A stretch of 64,000 bases of DNA from Nocardioides yefusunii (GTDB lineage Bacteria > Actinomycetota > Actinomycetes > Propionibacteriales > Nocardioidaceae), in the NCBI RefSeq assembly GCF_004014875.1, contig NZ_CP034929.1, positions 744,001 to 808,000 on the forward strand, in the 5' to 3' direction. Shown piece after piece: positions 44,586 to 53,676 of this stretch. The translations under genes were made by a program, and so were the position numbers. The notes beneath the pieces were generated by a model. That model worked only from the letters and a program-made list of their open reading frames with translations. It searched no databases and was not told the origin of the DNA. The number at the start of each line of letters is the position of its first letter. Position 1 is the first letter of the stretch.

Positions 44586-44981
44586 ATGAGGGCCATCTTC
44601 TTCGACGAGGACGACGCAGCCGCCGTGGTGCGTCGTCTGACCCACGACGGGTACGACGCACAGCTCGAACGCGAACGCTTCCAGGGCGAGGACGACGACG
44701 AGGACCACCCGTGGGCGGTCCTGAGTGACGCCCCCGAGTTCGTCCTCGAGGTGCTGGTCGACGAGTACGACGGCTGGCTCGACCACGGCGACGAGCCGGA
44801 GCCCGTGGTGCCGCAGCTGCCGCCGCTGCGTCTGCCGCCGAGCAGCGTCGTCGGGGCGTCCGCGGACGAGGCCGTCGAGGAGCAGCCCGCACCGCTGGAC
44901 CTGCCGTCCGCGCCGCGTCGGGTGAAGCGACCCGACCTGCTCTCCCGGTTGGGCGTGAGGAAGCACGGACGTGACGACTAG
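44586..44981 (+). CDS. Small acidic hypothetical protein upstream of mshB
   Basis: A 131-residue soluble protein. Residues 1-62 ([20 protein letters not shown], then [19 protein letters not shown]) are strongly acidic and look like a small alpha/beta fold; the second half is Pro-rich and basic at the end ([21 protein letters not shown]). It resembles conserved actinobacterial proteins located next to mshB. Start ATG 44586; its TAG stop lies within the -10 box of mshB. Function unknown. Confidence 0.6.
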   Translation: MRAIFFDEDDAAAVVRRLTHDGYDAQLERERFQGEDDDEDHPWAVLSDAPEFVLEVLVDEYDGWLDHGDEPEPVVPQLPPLRLPPSSVVGASADEAVEEQPAPLDLPSAPRRVKRPDLLSRLGVRKHGRDD

Positions 44982-44984
44982 GCT
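44979..44984 (+). promoter_or_regulatory. -10 box TAGGCT for mshB (leaderless)
   Basis: TAGGCT ends 7 nt before ATG 44992 and includes the stop codon of the preceding gene. Confidence 0.55.
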
Positions 44985-44991
44985 CGGCCCC

Positions 44992-45924
44992 ATGACGTCC
45001 GCGCCCCTCCCCGCCCAGCGTCTGCTGCTGGTCCACGCCCACCCTGACGACGAGTCCATCGGCAACGGAGCCACGATGGCGAAGTACGTGGCGATGGGTC
45101 GCCACGTCACGCTGATCACCTGCACCGCCGGCGAGCAGGGCGAAATCCTGGTCCCCGAGCTGGAGCACCTCGCCGCTGACCGCGACGACGCCCTCGGTCC
45201 GGTCCGCAAGGACGAGCTCGAGGCCGCGATGAAGGAGCTCGGTGTCACCGATCACCGCTTCCTGGGCGGTTTCGGCACCTACCGCGACTCCGGCATGCAG
45301 TGGCACGCTGAGGGGCACGCGATCCCCGCCGACGACGTCCGCGACAACGCGTTCTGGAAGGCCGACCTCACCGAGGCCGCCGACCACCTGGTCGCCGTGA
45401 TCCGTGAAGTCCGCCCGCAGGTCCTGGTCACCTACGACGAGTTCGGCGGCTACGGCCACCCCGACCACGTCCAGGCCCACCGGGTCGCGATGTACGCCGC
45501 CCAGCTCGCCGCCGTCGACTCCTACCGTCGTGACCTGGGCGCTGCCCACGAGATCGCGAAGATCTACTGGTCGACGATGTCGGAGGAGAAGATGCGCGAG
45601 GGCATGCGTGCCCTGCGCGCCCAGGGCGAGACGTCCGGCTTCGCCGCGATGGACCCCGACGGCCCGATGCCGCGCATCGCCACCCCGGAGTCGGACATCG
45701 CTGCTGCGGTCGACGGCTCCGAGTTCCTGGACGCCAAGATGGCGGCGCTGACCGCGCACGCCACCCAGATCACCACCGACGGGCCGTTCTTCGCGCTCAG
45801 CAACAACGTCGGCGCCTCGGCGTTCGGCGTCGAGTACTACCGCCTCGTCAAGGGTGTGCGTGGCCCGGTCGGCGAGGACGGCTTCGAGACCGACCTGTTC
45901 GCCGGAATCGACGCGGACGCGTGA
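44992..45924 (+). CDS. mshB: N-acetyl-1-D-myo-inositol-2-amino-2-deoxy-alpha-D-glucopyranoside deacetylase
   Basis: A 310-residue MshB, the zinc deacetylase of mycothiol biosynthesis that yields GlcN-Ins. The metal motif HAHPDDES (15-22) provides His17 and Asp20; the third ligand is in [11 protein letters not shown] (about 154-164). [12 protein letters not shown] is characteristic. Start ATG 44992 is supported by a leaderless -10 box. GTG 44971 would overlap the upstream gene. The next gene overlaps its end (GTGA at 45921). Presence of mycothiol genes identifies an actinobacterium. Confidence 0.93.
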   Translation: MTSAPLPAQRLLLVHAHPDDESIGNGATMAKYVAMGRHVTLITCTAGEQGEILVPELEHLAADRDDALGPVRKDELEAAMKELGVTDHRFLGGFGTYRDSGMQWHAEGHAIPADDVRDNAFWKADLTEAADHLVAVIREVRPQVLVTYDEFGGYGHPDHVQAHRVAMYAAQLAAVDSYRRDLGAAHEIAKIYWSTMSEEKMREGMRALRAQGETSGFAAMDPDGPMPRIATPESDIAAAVDGSEFLDAKMAALTAHATQITTDGPFFALSNNVGASAFGVEYYRLVKGVRGPVGEDGFETDLFAGIDADA

Positions 45925-46286
45925 GCACCGCCCGGCGTGGGGTGCCGGCTCCGGTCACGGCGGTGGTCCTCGCCGTCGTCGGTCTGCTGAGCGCCCTCGC
46001 CGGGGTGCTGGTCCATGCCGACTGGTGGGGGACGGCCCTGACCTGGGCCGTCCTGGCGACGGTCCTGCGGGCGTCGTCGTCGCGTTGGTGGGGCCGTCCG
46101 GCCTTCGCCGGCGCCTGGTCCCTGGTGATCGTGTGGTCGCTGTTCCCGCGGGCGGAGGGCGACTTCCTGGTCGCCGACACGGTGGCGGGATGGCTCCTGA
46201 TGGCGACCGTTCCGGTGGCCCTCGTGGTCGCCTTCGCAGGCGTGCTGAGGGGGTCGCGCGGGCCCCGGACGGGCACTGCGGCCTGA
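45921..46286 (+). CDS. Small membrane protein downstream of mshB
   Basis: A 121-residue protein with four predicted helices (about 11-30, 37-53, 60-78, 87-108). GTG 45921 overlaps the mshB stop. It fits the DUF6113-type proteins I recall next to mshB in actinobacteria, but that is tentative. Function unknown. Confidence 0.65.
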   Translation: MSTARRGVPAPVTAVVLAVVGLLSALAGVLVHADWWGTALTWAVLATVLRASSSRWWGRPAFAGAWSLVIVWSLFPRAEGDFLVADTVAGWLLMATVPVALVVAFAGVLRGSRGPRTGTAA

Positions 46287-46328
46287 GCCCTCGCGGCGCG
46301 GCCGGTTCCTCCTGCGCCGGTGTCCTCC

Positions 46329-46334
46329 TAGACT
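46329..46334 (+). promoter_or_regulatory. -10 box TAGACT for the VanW gene (leaderless)
   Basis: TAGACT ends 6 nt before GTG 46341. Confidence 0.6.
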
Positions 46335-46340
46335 CTCAGG

Positions 46341-48716
46341 GTGTTCGATCCCAAGAAGACCGACGAGCCCACTCCGGAGGAGACTCCCGACGAGCCCGTC
46401 GAGCAGACCTCTCCCCAGGAATCCGACGCTGCTGTCGAAGGCGGTGCGGAGCAGGTGGCGAGCGCTGCTGAGTCCCCGGACGACGACGCTCCCGCGCTGC
46501 CCGACGCTGACGCGCCCGCCGACACCGACGTGGCTGCCGAGGCCGATGCCGTGACCGCAGTCGAGCCTGGCGCGGTAGCTGAAACCGCGCCTGAGGCAGC
46601 AGCCGAGACCGCGCCTGCAGCCGAGGCAGAGCCCGCGACGGCGAACGCCCTTCCTGAGCCGCCGCCGACCGTTGCCGTGCCGGTCACTGCGCCGACCCCT
46701 GAGCCGGACGCCGCGGCTGCCCCTGAGGCGGACGCCGCGGTGGCTGAGGCTGCGCCGTCCACCGCTCCCGTGGTGCTTCCCGCGCCGCCGAGCGCCGCTG
46801 AGCCGGAGGTCCCGTCGACGCCCGAGCCCGTCTCAGAGCCCGTGGATGAGCCTGTGGATGAGCCTGTGGATGAGCCCGCCGCGGAGTCGCTCGAGGAGCC
46901 CGCGTCGGCTCCCGTCGCGGACCTGCTCGACCAGCCGGTCGTCGCCCCCGTGGCCGCGTCTGCGGCCGGCGGCAATGACGGGGCCGTCCCTGCCGGTCCC
47001 ACCAGCACCGCCGTCGAGGACGCACCGCGTCCGCGTCGCCGTGGTCGCAAGGTCGCGCTCTGGACCGTCGCCGGTGCCGTCGTGCTGGGCGGCGGCTACG
47101 CAGCTCTGCACCAGGTCGCTGCCGGCCGGGTCCCGCAGGGCACCACGGTCGCCGGCGCCGACATCGGTGGCAAGACTTCCGGTGAGGCGTGGACGACGCT
47201 GGAGTCCGCGTTCTCGGAGCGTTCCACCGCTCCGATCGAGATCACCGTCGACGCCGAGTCCAGCGAGGTCGACCCCACTGCAGCCGGCCTCGACTTCGAC
47301 CACGACGCGACGCTCGCGCAGGCCGGGGTCAGTGACTCCTGGGCCCCGAGCACGATCATCGACTACTTCACCGGCGGTACCGAGGTGGAGCCCGTCGTCA
47401 CCGTCGACCCGGACAAGCTCTCCACGCTGCTCGACCGCGTCGACAAGGACCACGGCACCAAGGTCCGTGAGGGCAAGGTCCGCTTCGAGGGCGCCGAGAT
47501 CGTCACCGTCGAGCCGCGGGCCGGCAAGGTCGTCGACCGCGCCGAGGCCGAGAACACGCTGCGCAAGGCGTTCGTGAGTGAGGACCGTGCGGTCGAGCTC
47601 GCCGTCCTGCCGACCGAACCCGACGTCGACGCCGCGGACGTCGCGAAGGCCGTCGAGGAGTTCGCCAACCCGGCCGTGTCCGACGTCGTCACCCTCACCT
47701 CCGGTGACGTCGAGGTCGTGCTGGAGCCGTCCGACTACACCGCCGCGCTCAAGCTCGCTCCGGTCGACGGCGCACTCCAGCCGCAGCTCTCGATGGAGAA
47801 GCTGAACGACCTGGTCGACGCTGCGCTGGAGAAGAAGGGCGGTCCGAAGGAGGCCACCGTGAAGCTCGTCGGCGGGAAGCCGACGGTCGTCCCGGACGAG
47901 AAGGGCATCGCCTTCGACGAGAAGTCGCTGGAGAGTGTCTTCCTCGGCCTCGTCACCAAGCCGGCAGGGGAGCGCAGCGCCGAGGTCACCTCCGTCGAGG
48001 TCCGCTCGGACTTCACCACCGAGGACGCCGAGAAGTTGGGCATCGTCGAGGAGATCTCCAACTACACGACGCGTTTCCCGGCTGCCGCGTACCGCTTCAC
48101 CAACATCGGTCGGGCCGCCGAACTGATCGACGGCACCGTCCTCAAGCCCGGCGAGGTCTTCTCCCTCAACGAGATCGTGGGCGAGCGCACCGCGGCCAAC
48201 GGCTTCACCAAGGGCACGATGATCGCCGACGGCGTCTTCAAGGAGGACTTCGGTGGCGGCGTCTCGCAGATGGCGACCACCGTCTTCAACGCGATGTTCT
48301 TCGCCGGCTTCGAGGACGTCGAGCACAAGCCGCACTCGTTCTACATCTCCCGCTACCCCGAGGGCCGCGAGGCCACCGTCGCGTGGGGTTCGGTCGACCT
48401 GCGTTTCCGCAACGACTCCGACCACGGCGTCCTGATCAAGGCCAGCGTCACGCCGGCCGGAGGCGAGGGCCTCGTCAACGTCACCATGTGGTCGACGAAG
48501 CGCTGGGACATCACCGCGTCGAAGTCGGGCCGCTACGCGCTCACCTCACCCAAGACCCGCAACCTGTCGGGCCCCGAGTGCGTGCCCAACAGTGGTTCCG
48601 GCGGGTTCGACGTGGACGTGAAGCGGTACTTCCACAAGCCGGGCCAGGACGCGGTGGTGAAGACCGAGAACTTCCACACCACGTACACGCCGGCCGACCG
48701 AGTCGTCTGCAACTGA
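46341..48716 (+). CDS. VanW family protein with long acidic cytoplasmic tail
   Basis: A 791-residue protein. Residues 1-225 are a disordered, Ala/Pro/Glu/Asp-rich tail with a repeated VDEP segment; a basic RRRGRK precedes the single membrane helix (about 238-257). Outside, two peptidoglycan-binding-4-like domains (about 275-410 and 415-560) are followed by the VanW domain (about 573-715) with GEVFSLNEIVGERT and FGGGVSQMATTVFNA. VanW proteins were first seen in vancomycin-resistance clusters, but the function is not established; here it is a wall-associated membrane protein. GTG 46341 has a leaderless -10 box. A terminator follows. Confidence 0.85.
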   Translation: MFDPKKTDEPTPEETPDEPVEQTSPQESDAAVEGGAEQVASAAESPDDDAPALPDADAPADTDVAAEADAVTAVEPGAVAETAPEAAAETAPAAEAEPATANALPEPPPTVAVPVTAPTPEPDAAAAPEADAAVAEAAPSTAPVVLPAPPSAAEPEVPSTPEPVSEPVDEPVDEPVDEPAAESLEEPASAPVADLLDQPVVAPVAASAAGGNDGAVPAGPTSTAVEDAPRPRRRGRKVALWTVAGAVVLGGGYAALHQVAAGRVPQGTTVAGADIGGKTSGEAWTTLESAFSERSTAPIEITVDAESSEVDPTAAGLDFDHDATLAQAGVSDSWAPSTIIDYFTGGTEVEPVVTVDPDKLSTLLDRVDKDHGTKVREGKVRFEGAEIVTVEPRAGKVVDRAEAENTLRKAFVSEDRAVELAVLPTEPDVDAADVAKAVEEFANPAVSDVVTLTSGDVEVVLEPSDYTAALKLAPVDGALQPQLSMEKLNDLVDAALEKKGGPKEATVKLVGGKPTVVPDEKGIAFDEKSLESVFLGLVTKPAGERSAEVTSVEVRSDFTTEDAEKLGIVEEISNYTTRFPAAAYRFTNIGRAAELIDGTVLKPGEVFSLNEIVGERTAANGFTKGTMIADGVFKEDFGGGVSQMATTVFNAMFFAGFEDVEHKPHSFYISRYPEGREATVAWGSVDLRFRNDSDHGVLIKASVTPAGGEGLVNVTMWSTKRWDITASKSGRYALTSPKTRNLSGPECVPNSGSGGFDVDVKRYFHKPGQDAVVKTENFHTTYTPADRVVCN
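46842..46877 (+). repeat. Three tandem 12-nt units in the VanW tail
   Basis: GTGGATGAGCCT repeated at 46842, 46854 and 46866 (last unit ends in C) encodes VDEP three times in the acidic cytoplasmic tail. Confidence 0.75.
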
Positions 48717-48727
48717 CCCGGCGAACA

Positions 48728-48747
48728 ACACTGGTCGAGCAGCACCA
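48728..48747 (-). repeat. Dispersed 20-nt repeat, copy 2
   Basis: On the minus strand TGGTGCTGCTCGACCAGTGT; one mismatch from 33759-33778. Lies just before the terminator after the VanW gene. Confidence 0.4.
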
Positions 48748-48753
48748 GCGACG

Positions 48754-48780
48754 GGCCCGGACGCATGCAGCGTCCGGGCC
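48754..48780. terminator. Terminator hairpin after the VanW gene
   Basis: Perfect 11-bp arms GGCCCGGACGC/GCGTCCGGGCC around ATGCA, between convergent genes. Confidence 0.65.
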
Positions 48781-48839
48781 TCTCGTCGTCTCTGCTGTTC
48801 TCGGTGATTCCCCGAAGCGGGTCACTCACGCAGGAGTAC

Positions 48840-49829
48840 TCAGCAAGGAGCACTCAGGAACCGGTACTCGTGGTGGGTGCTGAAACCGATCGAGCGGTAC
48901 AGCGCGACCGCGGCCGGGTTGTCGCTCTCCACCTGCAGGTGCAGCGTGGTCACGCCCCGCGAGGCGGCCCAGTCGACGGCCTCGGCCAGGACCGCACGGG
49001 CCAGACCGGTGCGGCGCTGGCGCTCGGTGACCCAGAGGTCGCCCACGCAGCCCCACACGTCGCCGTGGGTGTCGTCGATCGCGACCCGGACGCGGGCGCC
49101 GTCACCGACGTTCGCCGTCGCGAGGTGACCCTCGGTCGACTCGGCCAGGTCGGCGACCGGAGGGGCCGGGGGCAGGAGTCGCTGGACCCGCGAGAGGGGC
49201 GCGAGCAGGGCTTCGAAGCGCGTCCCGACGGGGTTCCATCCGAGACCGAGCAAGGCCTCCTCCTCGGGGGAGCCCACGACCACCTGGGCCAGTGGGGGAG
49301 TGCCGAGCGCACGGTGGTGGGCGACGACGAGATCAGCAGCCTCGGCGACGGGGACGCCCGGGTGGCCGATCGCGAGCACCGAGTGGCCGCGCTTGGTCGC
49401 ACGTCCGTCGAGGGCCAGTCCGCCGTCGCGGAACACCCATTCGCCCAGCGCACTGGTGACGACGCCGTCGAGCAGGCCGAGGGACCGCAGGTGCAGGGTG
49501 CGGGCCGGAGTGCGCATCCGCACGGAGTCGCGGGGCGGGACGGGCTTGCCGGAGACGATGTCGGCCAGGTGGATCGCCACCACGGTGCCGTCCTCGGTCC
49601 TGACCTCGCAGAGTCCGCGCCCCCAGGAGAGGCACTCACCGAGGGTGTCGGTGAAGGCCGGGCCTCCGGTGGGGCCGGTCTGGCCGGGCAGGAGTCGTCG
49701 CACCACGACGCGCTGACCCACGACGTGTTCGCCCAGGCGGTGGGATCCCAGGGCGTGACCCTCGACGTGGGTGGGGCGGTCGCCGTCCGGCGCGTGGGAC
49801 GTGGACGGGGGGTCTGTGGGGGTGGTCAC
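48840..49829 (-). CDS. GNAT acetyltransferase, cg3035/Rv0428c type
   Basis: A 329-residue protein with an N-terminal SH3-like domain (about 36-95, GQRVVVRRLLPG then FTDTLGECLSWG) and a C-terminal GNAT domain (about 195-329) with VTERQRRTGLARAVLAEAV as motif A and LQVESDNPAAVALYRSIGF. This two-domain build matches the actinobacterial Rv0428c/cg3035 group. The substrate is unknown. Start GTG 49829, with TAGTAT ending 6 nt upstream. Divergent from fdxA with overlapping promoters. Confidence 0.82.
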   Translation of the reverse strand: MTTPTDPPSTSHAPDGDRPTHVEGHALGSHRLGEHVVGQRVVVRRLLPGQTGPTGGPAFTDTLGECLSWGRGLCEVRTEDGTVVAIHLADIVSGKPVPPRDSVRMRTPARTLHLRSLGLLDGVVTSALGEWVFRDGGLALDGRATKRGHSVLAIGHPGVPVAEAADLVVAHHRALGTPPLAQVVVGSPEEEALLGLGWNPVGTRFEALLAPLSRVQRLLPPAPPVADLAESTEGHLATANVGDGARVRVAIDDTHGDVWGCVGDLWVTERQRRTGLARAVLAEAVDWAASRGVTTLHLQVESDNPAAVALYRSIGFSTHHEYRFLSAPC

Positions 49830-49835
49830 GACGAG

Positions 49836-49841
49836 ATACTA
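49836..49841 (-). promoter_or_regulatory. -10 box TAGTAT for the acetyltransferase (leaderless)
   Basis: On the minus strand it ends 6 nt before GTG 49829 and overlaps by two bases the plus-strand TAGGCT of fdxA. Confidence 0.55.
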
Positions 49842-49845
49842 GGCT
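49840..49845 (+). promoter_or_regulatory. -10 box TAGGCT for fdxA
   Basis: About 70 nt before GTG 49915, so fdxA has a leader of about 60 nt and a GAGGAGG ribosome binding site. Confidence 0.45.
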
Positions 49846-49914
49846 GACCCGTGGGGACAGATCCGTGTGGACGCTTTCCCCTCAAGTCTTCATCCCGCTA
49901 CCCGAGGAGGAACG

Positions 49915-50238
49915 GTGACCTACGTCATCGCCCAGCCGTGTGTCGACGTCAAGGACCGCGCGTGCGTCGACGAGTGTCCCGTCGACTGCATCTACGAGGG
50001 CAAGCGCATGCTCTACATCCACCCCGACGAGTGCGTCGACTGTGGTGCGTGTGAGCCGGTGTGCCCCGTGGAGGCTATCTTCTACGAGGACGACACCCCG
50101 GAGGAGTGGAAGGAGTACTACGACGCGAACGTGGGCTTCTTCGACGAGCTCGGCTCGCCCGGTGGCGCCGCGAAGTTCGGCGCCATGGACAAGGACCACT
50201 CCTTCGTCGCCGAACTCGCTCCCCAGAACCAGAAGTGA
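49915..50238 (+). CDS. fdxA: 7Fe ferredoxin
   Basis: A 107-residue ferredoxin. The cysteines are Cys9, Cys17, Cys21, Cys25 (PCVDVKDRACVDECPVDC) and Cys40, Cys43, Cys46, Cys50 (CVDCGACEPVC), the set of FdxA-type [3Fe-4S][4Fe-4S] proteins. It delivers electrons to cytosolic oxidoreductases, often cytochromes P450. Start GTG 49915 follows GAGGAGG ideally. The stop overlaps dapC (GTGA at 50235). The fdxA-dapC order is a standard actinobacterial arrangement. Confidence 0.95.
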   Translation: MTYVIAQPCVDVKDRACVDECPVDCIYEGKRMLYIHPDECVDCGACEPVCPVEAIFYEDDTPEEWKEYYDANVGFFDELGSPGGAAKFGAMDKDHSFVAELAPQNQK

Positions 50239-51365
50239 CCGGCGTGTTCGGAGCGGCCCCCACCGTTTCGTCGAGCCTGCCTGACTTCCCGTGGGACAAG
50301 CTGACCGAGTTCGCCGCTCGCGCCCGCACCCACGCCGACGGCATCGTCGACCTCTCGGTCGGCACCCCGGTGGACCCCACCCCGGAGGTCGCGCAGCAGG
50401 CGCTGCGTGACGCCGCGGACTCCCACGGGTACCCGATCACGATCGGCAAGCTGGCCCTGCGTGAGTCCATCGTTGGATGGCTCGAGCGCACCTGTGGTGT
50501 GCAGGGGATCGGCGTCGACGGCGTCCTGCCCGTCATCGGTTCCAAGGAACTGATCGGCTCGCTCGCGCTGCACCTCGGGGTCGGCAAGGGCGACCTGATC
50601 GTCCAGCCCGAGCTCGCGTACCCGACCTACGAGGTCGGTGCCGCGCTCGCGGGTGCCGAGATCATCGCCACCGACAGCCTCACCGCGATCGGTCCGCGGA
50701 CGCCGAAGATCCTCTGGATCAACTCGCCGTCCAACCCGACCGGGCGGGTGCTGCCCGTCGAGCACCTCAAGAAGGTCGTCGACTGGTGCCGTGAGCGAGG
50801 CGTCCTGCTGGTCTCCGACGAGTGCTACATCGAGTGCGCCTGGGACGAGGACAACCTCCCCGTCTCGGTCCTGCACCCCGACGTCTGCGGCGACAGCCAC
50901 GACGGCATCCTCGTCGTCCAGTCCCTCTCGAAGCGTTCGAACCTGGCCGGATACCGTGCCGCGTTCGTCGCCGGTGACACTCGCGTCGTCGCCGAGCTGT
51001 TGGCCGTGCGCAAGAACCTTGGTCTGCAGATGCCCGACCCGCAGCAGAAGGCGATGGCCGCCGCCCTGGACGACGACGCCCACGTCGCCGTGCAGCACGC
51101 GCGCTACGCCGCTCGCCGCACGGTCCTCAAGGCTGCCCTGGAGGGCGCCGGCTTCACTGTCGAGCACTCCGAGGCCAGCCTGTACCTGTGGACCACGAAG
51201 GACGCCGACACCAGCTGCTGGCAGCTGGTCGACTGGTTCGCCGACCGCGGCATCCTGGTCGCGCCGGGTGAGTTCTACGGCGTCGCCGGCAAGAACCACG
51301 TCCGTGTCGCGTTCACCGCGACCGACGAGCGCGTCGCCGCTGCGGTGGAGCGTCTCTCCGCCTGA
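50235..51365 (+). CDS. dapC: Succinyldiaminopimelate transaminase
   Basis: A 376-residue class I/II aminotransferase that makes N-succinyl-LL-2,6-diaminopimelate in lysine and peptidoglycan precursor synthesis. PLP Lys233 is in QSLSKRSNLAGYR, SPSNPTG (164-170) and SDECYIECAWD (194-204) bind the cofactor, and the substrate Arg is near the C-terminus (VRVAFTA). DapC assignment rests on the fdxA neighbour and family resemblance. dapD lies 5 kb downstream. A strong terminator follows (51380-51411). Confidence 0.92.
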   Translation: MTGVFGAAPTVSSSLPDFPWDKLTEFAARARTHADGIVDLSVGTPVDPTPEVAQQALRDAADSHGYPITIGKLALRESIVGWLERTCGVQGIGVDGVLPVIGSKELIGSLALHLGVGKGDLIVQPELAYPTYEVGAALAGAEIIATDSLTAIGPRTPKILWINSPSNPTGRVLPVEHLKKVVDWCRERGVLLVSDECYIECAWDEDNLPVSVLHPDVCGDSHDGILVVQSLSKRSNLAGYRAAFVAGDTRVVAELLAVRKNLGLQMPDPQQKAMAAALDDDAHVAVQHARYAARRTVLKAALEGAGFTVEHSEASLYLWTTKDADTSCWQLVDWFADRGILVAPGEFYGVAGKNHVRVAFTATDERVAAAVERLSA

Positions 51366-51379
51366 CCGAACACCGTTCG

Positions 51380-51411
51380 ACAGCCCCTCCGGTCGACTCC
51401 GGAGGGGCTGT
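51380..51411 (+). terminator. Terminator after dapC
   Basis: Perfect 13-bp arms (51380-51392, 51399-51411) around TCGACT, followed by CTGCGTCTT. Confidence 0.7.
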
Positions 51412-51507
51412 CTGCGTCTTCGGCGTGGCGCACTCTTTCCTGGTTCTGACGGTGCACGGTCCGAGGGGAGTGAATACTGTCTGCTTCATCGACTCCCGGA
51501 AGCCGGA

Positions 51508-53589
51508 ATGACGCCCCTCAGCACACGTGCCACCCCTCCTGTCCCTCGTCGCGCCTCCGTGGCGGCCGTCGCGCTGGCCCTGCTGGCTCCGCTCGTCTGG
51601 AGTGCCATGCCGTCCGCCGGTGCGGCATCTTCGAGTGCTGCGGAGCCGGTGCGTGCGAGCGCTCGCACGCTCAAGGTCAGCACCACGAGTCCCGTGCCCG
51701 GGGACACGGTGAAGTTCTCCGGCAAGGCTGCCAAGCCGGGCAAGCGCATCGTGCGGCTGCAGGTGAAGCGCAACGGTGTGTGGGCGACCACGGCCAAGAC
51801 CCGCACGAAGAAGAGCGGGGCCTACACCTTCAGACGCGCAGTGCGCACCGACGCCCGTTTCCGGGTGCTCGCTCCTGCGGTCACGAAGCGCGTCAAGCGT
51901 GCCGACGGCAGCCGCCGGACGAAGAAGGTCGCTGCGAAGTGGGTCTCCTCCCAGGTCGTGGTGCGTCCCCGTCTCATCACCACCACGCTCGCCCTGACCG
52001 GTGGCACCTCGATGACGGTCGGGTCCCAGCACGAGTGGATGGCCAAGGTGACGCCGGCGGTCAAGAACCGTCGTCTCTCGGTGCAGCTCCACCGCAACGG
52101 GAAGTGGCAGGAGACGGCGCACCTGCGTACCGGCGCCACTGGTGCGGTGCGGCTGCCCGACCTCGGGCTCGCAGTGGGAGAGCACCGCGTCCGGGTGATC
52201 GCTGCTGCCACGGCACGCACCGCCTCGGCCACGGCCGAACGCCGGTTCACCGTACGGGCGGCCACTCCGCAACCCGATCCTGACGCCGAGCTCGACCCCA
52301 CGGTCCGCGACACCGCGCAAGGGCTGCACCTGCGCGGCAGCGTGCCGGTGGTGCGGGTGACCTCACCCGAACCGATCCTCACCAAGACCACCTACGTGCG
52401 CTCCCAGGTGACGATCGACGCTGACAACACACAGGCGGCCGACGGGACGGCGCTGCCGTCCCACGACCTCAGTGCCCGTCTGCGGGTGCGGGGCAACTCG
52501 ACGTCGTGGGTCACGATGAAACTGCCCTACAAGGTGAAGCTCGACGAGCGCACCTCGTTGCTGGGGATGCCGGCGTCGAAGGACTACGTCCTGCTGGCCA
52601 ACTTCTACGACCGTTCGTTGCTGCGCAACACCGCTGCCTTCGAGGCGGCGCGCCGGATCGGGATGCCGTGGTCACCCCGCATGGTCGACGTCGACCTCTA
52701 CGTCAACGGCACCTACAAGGGCGTGTACCAACTCGGTGAGGGCATCGAGGTGGAGCCGGGGCGCGTCGACCTGGGCGCCGACGACCTGCCCGAGACCCCC
52801 GACGACGGCGGATTCCTCATCGAGGCCGACCACTGGGACGACACCGACCCGCGCTTCACGACGGCGAAGGGCATCCAGTTCTACCTCAAGGAGTTCGGCT
52901 CCGAGAGCGATGAGTACCGCGAGGCCCTGGCCGCCCAGATGCAGGAGTTCGAGGACGTCCTGTACTCCGACGACTTCCTCGACGAGGAGACCGGTTACCG
53001 CCGGCTGGTGGACCTGCGCTCCTTCGCCGACTGGTACCTGGCCCACGAACTGACCAAGAGCACCGAGGCCAACTTCGGCACCAGCGTCTGGATGCAGCGA
53101 GCCGTCGGCGGCAAGCTCTCGATGGGGCCGCCGTGGGACTTCGACCAGTCCGCGGGCGTGCGGAACTCCTTCGGCATCGACGACCCCGAGGGGTGGTTCG
53201 TGCACCGCGGGCCGCTCAAGCCCGGCGTCGCGCGAGCGCTCGGCATGGTCACCGACGGCCCGCACTGGATCCAGCGGATGCTCCACGACCCCGAGTTCCG
53301 GGCGCTGGTCCAGCAGCGGTGGGTCGAGGTCTCGCCGGGGCTGACGGCGATGGTGTCGGACCTGGCACGGCACGCGGACCGGCTCGAGGACTCGGCGGTG
53401 CGCAACTTCGCGCCGATCCCGTCAGGAGCGGGCATGTTCCTGGGCAAGTCGCTGCTCGACGAGAACGACATGGTGCTGCACCACACGACCTGGCGGGGCC
53501 ACGCCGACTCCGTCGTCTCCTGGTACCGGAATCGGATCGCGTGGCTCGACAAGGCGATCCCGACGTTGGGCAGCGACAAGCTGCCCTGA
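51508..53589 (+). CDS. Secreted CotH-like kinase family protein
   Basis: A 693-residue exported protein. The signal peptide covers residues 1-40 (AVALALLAPLVWSAMPSAGA). Residues 50-265 hold Ig/filamin-like repeats with VPGDTVKFSGKAAKPGKRIV and RLQVKRNGVW. The CotH-kinase-like domain spans about 290-690 with RLRVRGNSTSWV, LYVNGTYKGVYQLGEGIEVE, GGFLIEADHWDD and PPWDFDQSAG. CotH from spore formers is a protein kinase of spore coat; here the domain is exported in a non-spore-type context, so its substrate is open. ATG 51508 has CCGGAA upstream. Single gene. Confidence 0.85.
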   Translation: MTPLSTRATPPVPRRASVAAVALALLAPLVWSAMPSAGAASSSAAEPVRASARTLKVSTTSPVPGDTVKFSGKAAKPGKRIVRLQVKRNGVWATTAKTRTKKSGAYTFRRAVRTDARFRVLAPAVTKRVKRADGSRRTKKVAAKWVSSQVVVRPRLITTTLALTGGTSMTVGSQHEWMAKVTPAVKNRRLSVQLHRNGKWQETAHLRTGATGAVRLPDLGLAVGEHRVRVIAAATARTASATAERRFTVRAATPQPDPDAELDPTVRDTAQGLHLRGSVPVVRVTSPEPILTKTTYVRSQVTIDADNTQAADGTALPSHDLSARLRVRGNSTSWVTMKLPYKVKLDERTSLLGMPASKDYVLLANFYDRSLLRNTAAFEAARRIGMPWSPRMVDVDLYVNGTYKGVYQLGEGIEVEPGRVDLGADDLPETPDDGGFLIEADHWDDTDPRFTTAKGIQFYLKEFGSESDEYREALAAQMQEFEDVLYSDDFLDEETGYRRLVDLRSFADWYLAHELTKSTEANFGTSVWMQRAVGGKLSMGPPWDFDQSAGVRNSFGIDDPEGWFVHRGPLKPGVARALGMVTDGPHWIQRMLHDPEFRALVQQRWVEVSPGLTAMVSDLARHADRLEDSAVRNFAPIPSGAGMFLGKSLLDENDMVLHHTTWRGHADSVVSWYRNRIAWLDKAIPTLGSDKLP

Positions 53590-53591
53590 AA

Positions 53592-53609
53592 CCAGGTTTG
53601 GCCACCTGG
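53592..53609 (+). terminator. Short hairpin after the CotH-like gene
   Basis: CCAGGT/ACCTGG around TTGGCC, 2 nt after the stop codon. Confidence 0.45.
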
Positions 53610-53676
53610 CATTCATGGACGTTGATAACGTGCGTGAGTGTCAGGTCTCGGGGATCTCGACATCAAGGAATCATTC

